Source: Powellomyces hirtus (taxonomy: Eukaryota; Chytridiomycota; Chytridiomycetes; Spizellomycetales; Powellomycetaceae). Taken from it: 64,000 nt of DNA. The DNA lies in contig JAHLKG010000029.1 of assembly GCA_025526995.1 (NCBI GenBank), forward strand, positions 124,001 to 188,000. Direction: 5' to 3'. Positions within the stretch are counted from its first letter, which is position 1. Each line of letters starts with the position of its first letter. The notes below the pieces were generated by a model. The model was given only the letters and a program-made list of their open reading frames with translations, ran no database searches and was not told where the DNA came from. Below, piece by piece: positions 19,681-31,500 of the stretch. The position numbers and the translations under genes were made by a program.

Positions 19681-21133
19681 CGTAAATCGTTTAGGGTTTC
19701 TGTATAGAGAGGCCGATAACAGAAGAACCACTGTTGAGGTCTATGTTCTGGGCGGATCCTCAGACAACCCAAGCCTTTTATACGCTTTCTGAGCCTCCTT
19801 CAACGGGGCCGTCGTCGATGTCCAACGGCTACGTAGGTATGCTACGTAAGACATCGGCATCAAGGGACAACTTGAAAACTTTGAGGACACCAACTCCGAC
19901 GCTGCACGCATGGCACAAATGATTCCCCTCTCGGTCCAGTCTGCCGGTCCGCGGATCCAAAGATCCAGCTCCCTGTATCCCTACTACCGCAAAAAGCGCT
20001 CATCATGTACCGCTGCGCGTACTGGCGCATCTTGGATCAGAGTGTGGAGTACGGGGATCATGTACCGGTGGCCGTGCGTGGGCTGTACAGTACACGAGAT
20101 GTGCTGTGGAGTGTGGAATGGACGGTCATTATGGTCAGGCGAGCAAGACGTGCTGTGCTGTTGAGGTGACGTTACTCCAGAGTGCGTGGGGGGTCCCGCT
20201 GCCGGAGCACAAAAACGTGGCCAGCACGCGCTCGCGAATGTTGTAAACTTTGTGAGAATAGACTGATTTTCCATCCCCAACGGAATCTCCTGCCATCCTC
20301 GAGATTTTCCCCCGGGCTGATCGAGACTCGTTAGTGGTGATGCTGTGGGGGTCATTCAAAAGAAGCCCTCCAAGTACTTCTCTGAGCACTGGCAGAGCAG
20401 CACAGCGAATTCAAGTTAGGTTAATAGACCATTTGACTTTGGGCTGGCTGTGCAAGTTCATCACAGTCATCATTTGTTTCCTCCGAGCCTGCGAGTCCTC
20501 GCGGGGATTTGTTCTGGTGATTGGGATCATGCTGCCATGATTTGGCCGAGGGAGCCCACCATTGTTGATGCTGAATAGCACTATTATTCGTGCACGCGCA
20601 ATGCACGCTCAGTTCACGTTCTTGTGGCCGCCCGCCGCGAAGAACAACCCCACGATGGATCATCCGCCGTGTCCCCTCCTCACCTTGCACGAGTGACTCC
20701 TCATCCCCTGCCTCCCAGCCTGCCTGCCGACGGACGGCGATGGGATATCATTGTTCAAATTCTTTTTTTTCTCCCAAAAGTCACCAACACATGTATCGAT
20801 ACATATCATTGACGACATCATGTGACCACATCCCCCATCCCATCCCCAATCCTTGGCTAGTCCGAGTGAGTCAGTGAGACGCCTAATAAACGGTCCTTTA
20901 ATGTGTAGCCATTTGTTACCCAGGACTTGGGCCTAGCACGTGACCTCATCGCCTGCCCTAACACTAGCACTTGTAGTGTCAGACTCTCGGCAGGGGCGAA
21001 TGCGGCAGGGGTTGGTTGCATCAGGAAGGGAAAATGGAATGGAAATGGATATATAGATCGTTAAAGAGTATGTCTACGGATTGTGTGATTGTGTGTTGGA
21101 GCATACTGGAGTGACCGCCGCTATCTGCCCTCA
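19681..21133. other. Intergenic, upstream of the LPMO-like gene
   Basis: About 1.45 kb between the LPMO-like start and the stop of the membrane-protein gene. Small frames occur on both strands without domain signal. No RNA gene or repeat recognised. Confidence 0.55.
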
Positions 21134-22956
21134 CTACACATTCCGACCACCCCTCTCGGTATGCCCCCCTCGAAGAACCCCATTCTCGACAGTGTCCCCG
21201 AGAGTTAGCTGCTTGTGTGAGTCGTTCGGTCGGACGTCACGAGCGCTGGTCCCCTCTGGTCCTAGTTGAGCTTTACTCGGCTGCGGACGACCTTTGTTAG
21301 ATGAGGTGTTCTGGCCGTTGTGCGATCTGAAGCGCATAGCAACCGCGCCCTGGATCATTGTTATGATTTCAAAGGCGTTCTCCAGTACAGCCCAGATATT
21401 GGATGCTAGGAACTGAGTTGGGCTCAGATAATAGCTTGTGCTCGCTGAATACGGGAAAACAATACACGTGTGACGCTCAGTAGCTGACGAATAATACTGA
21501 AAGAGCAAAGCTTGACCTACCATCCAGGGTTTGAGATACCTATGCGTGGCAACGGGAAAGTGTCTGTTGGTAATGCGCGCGGATCACCCAATATGGGCCA
21601 AATGTACATACCACAATAACGATGATACAAGCGGCAAATCCAAATCCCATGATCATATTGTTTGCCATCTGCAAACTTCGCACTTGAGAGCTTCCTGACC
21701 CGGCAGATTTTGTCCGCTCTTGCGTCAATCGGAGCTGCTTGGTAAACGTCACCAGGCCTCCTATAATATATGCCATTGGGCTGATGATGATAGTTCCCCA
21801 GAAGGCTTTCGTAACAGATAGTCTTTCGTTGACATCTCTGACGCCGATGCCGATCCCCAGACCCATAGAAACCAAGCCAAGGAAGCTCAATACGCCAATG
21901 ACCATGTGCTGGCGTGTACGACTGGTGTATACTGCTGCATAGCTGGAAAATAGGCAGGATACTATTCAGTCACTCTGAGGGAACGTTGGAAAGAAGGCTT
22001 CTGTCTCCACGCTGCCTTCCATCCCGGAAGGGTGGAAACAAACACCTACCGGATGCTCGCGGCGGCCACGACAAAGCAACCCCGAATGGTTGGTACAATG
22101 ACAAGCAGCATAACATATCTCCTCAGGTCTTCGTTTAGCTGACTTGGTGTCCTAGCCCTGATAAAGTAAAGCGGCGTTTAACTCGAGCTCAATAATTTTC
22201 TCGGATTTCGCCTTTTAATGCATGCGTCACGTACTTTCCGGCTATATTGACCCCAGCGTCGATGACTGCGGATTCGCCAGGCCGACGACGACAATCAGCA
22301 GCGTGCCTCAAAAGCAGGAATCAGATTAACTGCCGTTGCTCACCTGATAGTATCATGGCAAAAAGTAAGAGACCAGCACGGATGGTCGGCTTGGTCCACA
22401 TCCTCCAGCAAGACACTAAGAGGCCTAAGCAATTTAACTATGTAAGCATCATTGGACGGAAATGCCACTCTAACATGACGGGCATTGCGCAGACTGATTT
22501 CTTGCTACTGAGCCATAGGTTCTTCACGACCGCACTTTACCTTGCATGATCAATGGTAGGGCAACCCCGATCATCAATCCACCACCTCCAAGGTTCTCTG
22601 TTTAATGAGAAATAAGGGCGTTGGTATCTGATCAAGGTCGACGTCGACATTCCAACCGCAATCGCATGTGAAGAGATGGTAAACTTACGGCCATAATAGT
22701 CGACCTGCGCTACAATCTGACCCGTGCAAGTGGCGGTACATTGCTCGACAAATTGCGCCTTGACGGCATCACTGTTTAGGATGCCTTGTTGGACATACGG
22801 GTTTGCGGCGCAAGATTGGATGATCGTTGCATTGCCGCTGGCGCTTATACTGAAATCCATTTGATATGTAGGCAGCGAGGTATCTTTAGCTATGTACGCT
22901 GCACTGCGATGCGAGGCACACACGACAAGAAAAAACGATAGTAAATTTGAGGACAA
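21134..22956 (-). CDS. Multi-spanning membrane protein with Cys-rich ectodomain, unknown family
   Basis: Seven exons read from GT/AG sites: 22956-22689, 22597-22541, 22415-22344, 22265-22235, 22157-22050, 21942-21612, 21496-21134. The product begins with a signal sequence (MSSNLLSFFLVVCASHRSAA) and a short ectodomain with CAANPY, FVEQCTATCTGQI. About seven hydrophobic segments follow, including GGGGLMIGVALPLIMQ, IRAGLLLFAMIL, YVMLLVIVPTI, IGVLSFLGLVSMGLGIGI, GTIIISPMAYIIGGLVTF and MIMGFGFAACIIVIV. A hydrophilic Ser/Arg/Gly-rich tail ends at TAG 21134. Topology resembles fungal 7TM proteins, but I do not recognise the family. Exon 4 is only 31 nt and is the least certain join. Confidence 0.7.
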
Positions 22957-25554
22957 TTCTCGCCAGTGCCCTGGTTTTAACGGTCTATAGCGAAATGGGC
23001 ATCTGATGACATTTCCCTTTCGTTTTATTTATAGAACAACTGTTGACAAAGATCCGACGCGCCGCTTTTTTCTTTCTCTCGGCGGGGCGGTCTCACAAGC
23101 GTACATTAACAGGCGGTCAGGCTGTCCAGAGAAAGGAAAGGAACGCGCGCCTCCCACATTGCTGACTCAGCCGGCGGGGTCTGACAGGTTGATGTCAAAA
23201 TTTAGTCTGTGTTATCCTCTGCGCGTCGCCGTGCGTCCCTGAGTTACTATCAATAGCTGCTGGTCTCTCTTTCTTTTTGCACGCGGCCACATGAACTCTA
23301 ACCCATAACTAATACCGTGTGGCTTCTTTTTAGCCGCGGCTACACCTGAGGGCACCCACATGGAGTCGGAATGAAACTGTATCCATTGGGACTTGAGTAG
23401 GACGGAAGTGTTTCTCCATGCCACCGTACCGTGAACGGTGAACAAAATGATGAGCTGACACGGAGGTTTTCCGATATTTTCCTTGACCTGACGGAAGCAG
23501 ATCTTGGAATCTGCTAAAAGTCGGGAAGAGTTCGAGTACCATCAACAGAGGGCGCGACGGTGTCGAAATTCAGCAAGGACGAAAAATGACGTATTCTCTG
23601 TGATGTGACACAATGGCCGCTGCTACTCCTCCCAGAGAAATCATGTCACCTAAACTCATTGTCGAATGCCCTCGGTGACGCTTGCATCCACAGCCCCAAA
23701 CGAGGGTGTCTAAATTCGCTGTGAGCAGGTCACCACGCCACCAGCGACCAAAAGCTTATTTGCTGCAACCTGTTTATCTCGACCAAAAGCGCCTCGCAAC
23801 CGGGGGCGCATCGGCAGGCGTCCGTCTGGTGTATCCGGTGTAATCGGCCCACGTGGCATCCGATGCGACCCTCAGGAAATCCGTGGGGTTGAGGATTTCC
23901 ATGGTTGACGACGTCAAGGGAAAGTGAACCGCACGATGGAACGTCGTTGAGAGCGCAGACATGCCTGACGCGTTCAGACCGTATGTGACCGAATGACAAC
24001 CTCATTCCCTCTATCGTCGCCCGCGCGCTCGCCGTCTCGCCATCTTTAGCACGGGCCATTTAGATTGAACGGGCGCTCGCGGCCAGCAGAGGTCATTCTG
24101 CGGGGCATGTCTCGTGCAGTGCAGGGCTACTAGAATTCACAGCAACCGATATGTCGGACCGTGATGCACGGGAAGGTAGTAAGGATCTCTCCCCCACCGC
24201 GCCTTCCGTGAGCGTGTGCTTGCGTTTGCCGGCGTCAAGGGGATGGATATCAAAGCAACCGGTAGTCGTGCGCGGCATAAATCCAGACCTTGATCTCCTT
24301 GATGTCAGTAAGGATTTCTTCCCCCGATCGCCTTGGGCCTTGATTGATATCTGGTTTCAGTGTTTAACAAACGTATTGTGCTCTCCCGCTCCAGGCAGTG
24401 GATATCAATGCAACCGGTAGTCTCGCGGCATAAACCCAGACCTTGATGTTCATAATGTCAGTAAGGATTTCTTCCCTGATCGCCTTGGGCGGTGAGAGCA
24501 CGGCTTTGTTTGGGTTGGTTACGATCGTAACGTCGAAGTCGATACCAAGTCTGCCGCACCACATTCCGTGCCCATGTTCAGCTTTTGCATGTCGATTCGC
24601 TTAGTAAATATGGCTTCCCCGAGAGAAACCGGAGAGAGTTGGCCGTGTCCTCAAAGGTGACCCCCCAGTAGGCAACACCATCTGTCTTCGGCACTTCATT
24701 CTGCGGAAGGAAATCTAACCAATGCTTGTTTTTGCCCTGTAAGCACCTTTACGAAGGGCACCTAGACACCGGTTTGAATTACGCCCATTCCTCTGCATAC
24801 ATTTACCTGTATTGCCGATATCTCCAATAGGTTATGTGCCCTGAGAACTACGGACGAATTCGAATCATACTTTCATTGTAAACCTTCAAACTTCAAATCT
24901 TCCGTTTGCTCTGTTACGTCAGACAGCAGCACGAGCCCACGAAAGGTGCAAGAGCTCCGAAAGCACCACAAGGCCCCCAATTGCCAAAGACATTACCCTT
25001 CATTGGGGGCAGCCAGGCCGTCGAACCCCAGCCCGTCTACCGGGGAGAATTCACGTTGTGGGGGGCACTTTCCCGACTTTCTTGGAAAATTCCTGTTCTT
25101 GGGTTGCATGCCCCCCTCGAACATTCCCATCTTTGTTGGGGTATTCCCCCGTCTGGTCTGGTGGGCCTGCTTCCCGGCTTTCTACTGCCTCAATTGTGGT
25201 CTTTTCCCGCCTGTCCCATGATGGACACAGGGCATGATCCCGTTCTAATGCCTCAGTTTGCCAGCTCTCGGCTCAGTCCGCAAGGTTATTGCTGGAATAG
25301 ACGCTCCAAGAGGGGTATTATCTTTTCGTATATTGATGTGATACCTCCGACACAATCGCTAGGCGAGACGAACAAATGGTAATATAACCGAACCAAAATA
25401 TCTGTCTGAAGTATTTAGACAGGGAATTTGACAAATGACGATGTCTACATAAAATTAAGTAGGTGAAAATTACAAGGTCCCGCGCAGTGTTTGTGTTGAG
25501 TCGGGTAAGCGTGGGCAAGTGGGATGGAGCTCGTCGTCAAGCGTTATTGACGTT
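22957..25554. other. Gene-poor 2.6-kb gap
   Basis: Between the membrane-protein start and the dynein stop. It holds the tandem duplication at 24245-24490. A 158-codon plus-strand frame at 24906-25382 has no domain-like pattern. I find no convincing gene. Confidence 0.55.
24245..24490. repeat. Diverged direct duplication, about 92 bp, 155-bp period
   Basis: Copies at 24245-24338 and 24400-24490 share GGATATCAA-GCAACCGGTAG, CCAGACCTTGAT, ATGTCAGTAAGGATTTCTTC and GATCGCCTTGGGC. On the minus strand both read similarly (GEILTDIKEIKVWIYAA and EEILTDIMNIKVWVYAA), so this may be a duplicated fragment of a lost coding region. I cannot name the source. Confidence 0.75.
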
Positions 25555-28500
25555 CTACGTCAAGTTGCATGCCAGTGGTCGCTCGCAAACAATGTAAGCC
25601 CCGCTTCTGAGCATCGTTCTTGGAAATTCCGCAGGGAGATCTATAGTGCCCAGGCAAATCTCATGCAAGGCCACCATAGACTCGCGGTCCTCATCGGCTC
25701 CGGGTTTGTAAATGTACAGAGGACATGGCACTTTTTGAATATTGCGTTTTGATGATAGCATCGCGGCCGAGCGGCTAGTTGGCTGCAACCATATCTGATA
25801 GACACGGGAGGTGAAATAAGCATTGGATAGATCTCCATTTTGGCGATCGCATCTACGGATACGTACGCAGGGTATGTCGGTTACTAGATCTCCTGGACGG
25901 GCTTCTTTCAGGCCAGGCAGGCCTTTATCCCAAGTAGCACCCACTAAGGTAAGACCGGAGACGTAACATCCAATGTCAGGCAGCGAGGTCTGCTTTGCCG
26001 ACACAACGAGGCCTTCCAGTATCGCCGTGCCATCCATTGTTTTGCTAGGGCTTATTGACCCATTGGCTATGACTGTTGTGAATGCTATTTTGTTTACTTT
26101 GGCCGAGCTAAATTCTATGTTCCACCAGCCCAAACGCTTACCTTGCAAGAGTGCCTGAGGAGCCCACAATTTTGTAATGTCGTGAACAATCAGGTTGCGA
26201 CTCTCATTCTCGCTATCACTATTTCTCAAGCTATGCCAATCTCTGACGTACGCCAGTCGCGCTAATGCATCGTCAGTCCATCGAGGTAAGTCTAATGTTG
26301 ATATAGGGTACCGGTTCATCAATTTCCAACAGCATGGCACCCGCCCTCCTTGGATCGTCTGTAGCAGGATTTCATCATGTCTGTCCAATTGGTCTTCCTT
26401 GATATGAGATAGATGCTTTTCTATAGCCGTCGAGATGTGTTTGACAAACCGTCTATAGCATCGAATATTGTCGTAAAGAATATCGTCAAAAGGGTCTTCT
26501 GTACTCCCGCTTGTTGAAACCTTGAATTCAAGTTCATCAGCTTTGACAGAGCAGTCGAAGATGGTGTCCACGGTGGCGTGGGTGAACCGCTGCAGAATGG
26601 CGGCTAAGAGCTCGGCGACTTGGTCAACCGAGACATCACGCACAAGCGGGCCGGCTCCATGATAGGCTCGGAATATCTCCATTACCATCTTTGAATTCCG
26701 GCAGTTCTTCTGATAGCTTGCCATTGGACCCAGATATGTTGCGTACGGTCCAGAGAAGGTTGAACTAGGAATGTCGCGAACAGCTTTGATGTATCCCAGG
26801 ATATCTCCTCTCTGGATACATTCGTAGATTGGCCGCATCGATGCAAGCAGAGGGAAGTTTGCATTCCACTCCATACTCATGATTTCAGTGAAAATGGCGA
26901 GGATGAGCCTTCGATCATGCATGTCCGGAAGCTGACAGCCATACACAGCATCGCCAATCGCCTGAGCTCTGATCGCCGCACTCTTCTCGTTCTTGGCTCT
27001 GGCAAAAATGTTTCGTAGCATTCTGATAGCGTACGACAGATTACTCTGCTCCTCTCGGAAGCCGACGTTCAGATCCGTCCAGCCTTGCGTAGAACGGAGG
27101 GATATCACGGCGTGGAAGTATACCAGCTTGAGCAAAGCCGCTCTGTAAACCGCGTGCGATGTGAATTCAAATGGATTGACGTTTTCCTCGAGTGTCGTGC
27201 GTGCCATCTGGAGACGTTGTTTGATTTCCGAGCTTTCCACCAGCCTGAGTGAGCGCGGCTCAAGAAGATGCGGTATTTCCGAGATCAATCTGGTGCTGAA
27301 CCATAACCTGAAGTTTTTATGGACTCTTTCACATTGCTTGATGATGCGTCCGAGCTTTGTCAGTGCTTCTTTGTCAGCATCGCCCGCATATATCAGAGTC
27401 CATCGTCCCTTTTCCATGGCCTGCATGACCATCTCGCCGACAGTATTGTCCAGATTCCCTGCTCCCAGCGCGACGACAGTGAGTCCAACGTTCTTCTTCA
27501 TCGCCAGTCCTCGCACAATAGCCGCAGGATCATCACATTGCGCGTCCAGATGTAAAAGTGTCCTCGGAGGATTGGCCGTCTCCCACTCATTCAAAATTGC
27601 TGATGCATCTCCGTCCATGCAACGATCACCAAGGATTCTCCCGCAGTAGTCCTCCATCCATTTGTAAACCGAATCCGGCCGGATGCATATCAAAAGCAGT
27701 AAACGATCTATCATCGTCAAACAGGTGTTCCATTTGCTCGGCAACGGTGACTTCCAGGGCTCAAGACTTCTATATACATCTTCAAAACTGACGTCCAAGT
27801 GTCCGCTCGTGTGGTTGGCAAATCGTGCAAAATCCATGATCAATCTTTCTTTTTTGAACAATGGGTTACTTGTGCCCAATACGAGAACTCTTTGCCATCT
27901 GGATTCTTCCAACCACTGAGGGGCTGGATTGCGGGGCAACTTCTCCGTTGTTCTCAACGATTTTACGTCTTGAAGAAGGAACGTCAGCTGGTCCGAAGAT
28001 AACATAAAACCTGCGTTTGCTTCTCCTTCCTGCAATGCCAGCTCAGAAGCCAACAAAAAGCCTAATAAGATTCTAGACTGCGGTTTGGCTCCATCCACCG
28101 ATATGCTTTGCAGAAGAGACTTTACGGTCTCCCTTCTGGCAATCCCAAGTGCCGCAATATCGTGAGGTGGTATTCCGGATAGGCAAGCCCTGCATGATTC
28201 CAGAATGCTGTCTACAGAGATTTGCATCTCGTTTGTGATGGATGCTGCCTTGATAACTATGTGACACAGCTTGGCAGGTGATTCGGAAACATGCCAGAGC
28301 CAGTCCATCTGCTCGCGGTTGTCACTCTCCGCTTGTCTGACGGCCGGCGCGACTTTCTCAATTGTTCGAAGCTGCTCCTCAACCGCCATGATATTGTGGT
28401 ACAGCGGTCCGCTAAAGAAGTCGCCATTAGTGAGATCCATCTCGCTGATGAAACCCTTGGCTTTCTTTGAAAGCGATTGAGCCGCATTCCGTCTGCCCAA

Positions 28501-31500
28501 TGTCTCAAAAACTATCCTGTTCTTCTCTTCCTTGAGGCCCCGACTTCCAGACTCCGCCAATGAATTTGCAACCTCTTCTGTCAATGAGCCCAGCTGTACC
28601 TCGTTGTTGATCGGATGGAGATATCTGATCCAGCGCGCAGAGCAAGAGCGAAACAATCGACGGATTACAAAATAAATCCGGAAGTCCTGGGCGGCCCGAA
28701 TCTCTTCACCTTTGGTTGTGGTGTAAACTAGGGGGTTAGAGTCGCAGCTGCGCATGACAAGATCCTCGAGCAGCGGGCTCATGTGGTCAAAGTGAATCCG
28801 AATCATCAGCGGTAGCCCTTTTTGCATTGTAGACTGAAGAGTCTCATCAATAAGACCATCTGTCTCCGCAGCATCCAGCACTATGACCTGTTTGTTCTTT
28901 TCCGATACTTTCAACCATGGCTCAAATCTGTCGTGGGGGTCAAAGACAAGAGGAAATCTCCGAGTTGATCGGGCGATGAACGCGTTATCGCAACTGAAGC
29001 GATCTGGCAGTAGTCCCCAACTGATGAAACAGTCTTCAACCTTGTCATCGCATATGAAGTTACAAAGCGAAAACGGATGTCGCTGCAATCGCGTAGTCGG
29101 AAGGCCTTCTTTAGGCAGCATGTCTTGCACTAAAGCCAGTTCCATGGCCCGTGATTGCTCATCTTTGCCCGATAGATATCCTACATTCAAATGAAGGAGT
29201 GGTCAGAACGCGATAAACGCTGCAACAATTCAAATACGCACCAGTTGTCAGGGCTGCGAGTAACGATTCGGAAATGAGCGAGTCATTTTTTTCTTTCAAC
29301 TCGCCCAACTCTAGGTTCCACAAATCATGGAAAATATCCAGGGTCTTCTTCAAAGATCCTATCTCAACATTCTTGCGGTCGGAGATTTTGTATTGTGCCA
29401 GTACAAAATCTTTCTCCTTGATCTTGCCATCGAAAGCTGAACGCATCGAGCTGAGCTTGGCCTCCAATGTTGTTTTTTGGTCTTGCTCCAAAAGGATGGT
29501 TTTCTCTTTGTCCTTGATTCGCTTTTGCAACAGGTCCGCAAGTTGCTTTTGAGGATGCAACTGGATAAGGGCTGCATGGTAGTCCAAGAGAGCTATCAGC
29601 CATTCTGACAGTACTCCGAGCGCTCGAGACGTTTTTTGAATGCTGCTCGGTCTCGTATCCGGCGATGCCATGCATTCTTGTATGCGAGCGGTCTGCTCTG
29701 CCGTTATCGCACTAATTTCCACTGCGCTGATCAGATGTGGGAGCCTTTCTGTGAACAGCTTCTCTGCTGCATCCCAGACAGTTTCATGAGACTTAATCTC
29801 GAATTTAAGGGCTTTCATCAGTGCTTCACATAGCGATAAGATGTTTACTGAAGGATTGAGCATCGACCTAATCTAGCAACAAGACAAAGATTATTAATGA
29901 GAATTGATGTAACCTGTCTTGCATTATGCAAGGCAAGAACGGTTGTCTACCTCGTACAGCTCGCTCTGGGTGATTCTTTCAGCATTATCGCGAGCAGCGT
30001 TGAATGGTACGACGACAGCGCTAAGGGTTTTGTCGATGGCGACTTGAACATCCGCGACTTGCTCTTGCAGCTTCATTTGTAGATCAGTGTCCCGATTTAT
30101 CTCTATTCTGAGCTTTTCCAAAGCTACTCAAAGAAGTAAATGTCAAATATTGTTGGCAGGCTGATTCATTCCCTGCACAGTACTGACCATCTCGCTCGCT
30201 TTCAAGACTCTTCGTAAATTCCTCTGTGCGCTTTGTGGTATCTTCGAGCTTATCTTTCCAAGTGTGAAACGATCGTTCCGCTTCACTGATAACATCAAAA
30301 GCATGCTGCAATTTGGCCATGGCTTCTTTGACAGTCTGAATGGTGTTGGACAACGAGGAGTGTTTTTGGAAGTAGAATTTGCATAGACACTCAATCGCGG
30401 TGCGTAAACAGCTGGGTTGAAGATTGACTTCCGCGGTGTGTTCTGCGTTAAGGCTTTTGGATGTGGAAACAGTAAACAGAACCTTCGCAACGGCGTCAAT
30501 GTTTGGAAGCTCGTTTCCGGTTGGAATTTGCTGTCGCACCAAGTATTTGACAGTTTCTGTCGACGTCTCTGGAACGGACAGCCGAGCGCAGCAATGTAGG
30601 TATCCAGCAAAGTATTCGTCACTTGTCCAGTAGTGTCGGGGCGGAAGCGGTGTTGCGGATATAATGACGCGCAGGTGAGTGTGGGCATGTAGCAAAAGAG
30701 CCTGGCTAATTTCTTCAGTGGTGATGGGCTCCGGAACACCATTGAGCTTCGCACGCTTTTGAATGATTGCGACGATTTGATCGTCCATCAGCTCGTCTAG
30801 TAAATCGGCGGCACCCCACTTGATATAAGATAAGAGATCGTTCTGCTGATTGATCGCGCTCCACGGGACAAAGAGGATCGCCGCTTTGGAGGACGTCATT
30901 GCGTCTTTTAGGGAAGCGAGCAAAGTGTCTCTCAAACTTCCGTGCACGACATGATTAACAAACGTGAGATCCAGCATCCATGCGGTGAGTCGCGCAAGCA
31001 TCTCAGCATTGGAATTCGTGTCTCCGAGAACCAAGGTATCCCGTCCCATGCGTACGTTATGACACATATTCAATGCAGCCTTAACCGCATCCTGATGAAG
31101 GACTGCCCGGCTTCCCGAATCGCCCAACGGAGAAAGTACTCTTAATTCCAGATAGTCGCAATACTCGATAAAATTGCGAACCGGTGTCCAGAACGATACG
31201 GTTCCCCCCGTGATGCGGTCTGGAGTAAATATAACAGCATCATTGTTTGCAAAAACCTCTGAATAGCGGATGCCAACAAACGCTGTGTCGACAACCTCCC
31301 TGAAAGATACGTCGTAGCGTTGCTGATCCGGAACCGTGAGGACATCTCGAAACTTCCGGTGGCATGCATGGCCCCAGACACTAATCATGCTCGTACTCAA
31401 ACTTTTGTCTACGGTATCCAGAACTGTGCGTAGGACTTCCATGGCATCTTTGAGTCCGAAGAGATACTGCGGATTTGTCGCGGTGGGTCGGTAAGTGGAT

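Noticed and set aside
24906..25382. A 158-codon plus-strand frame in the gap before the dynein gene
   Set aside because: Pro/Leu-rich with no motif, no signal of a family, and surrounded by non-coding sequence; likely chance.
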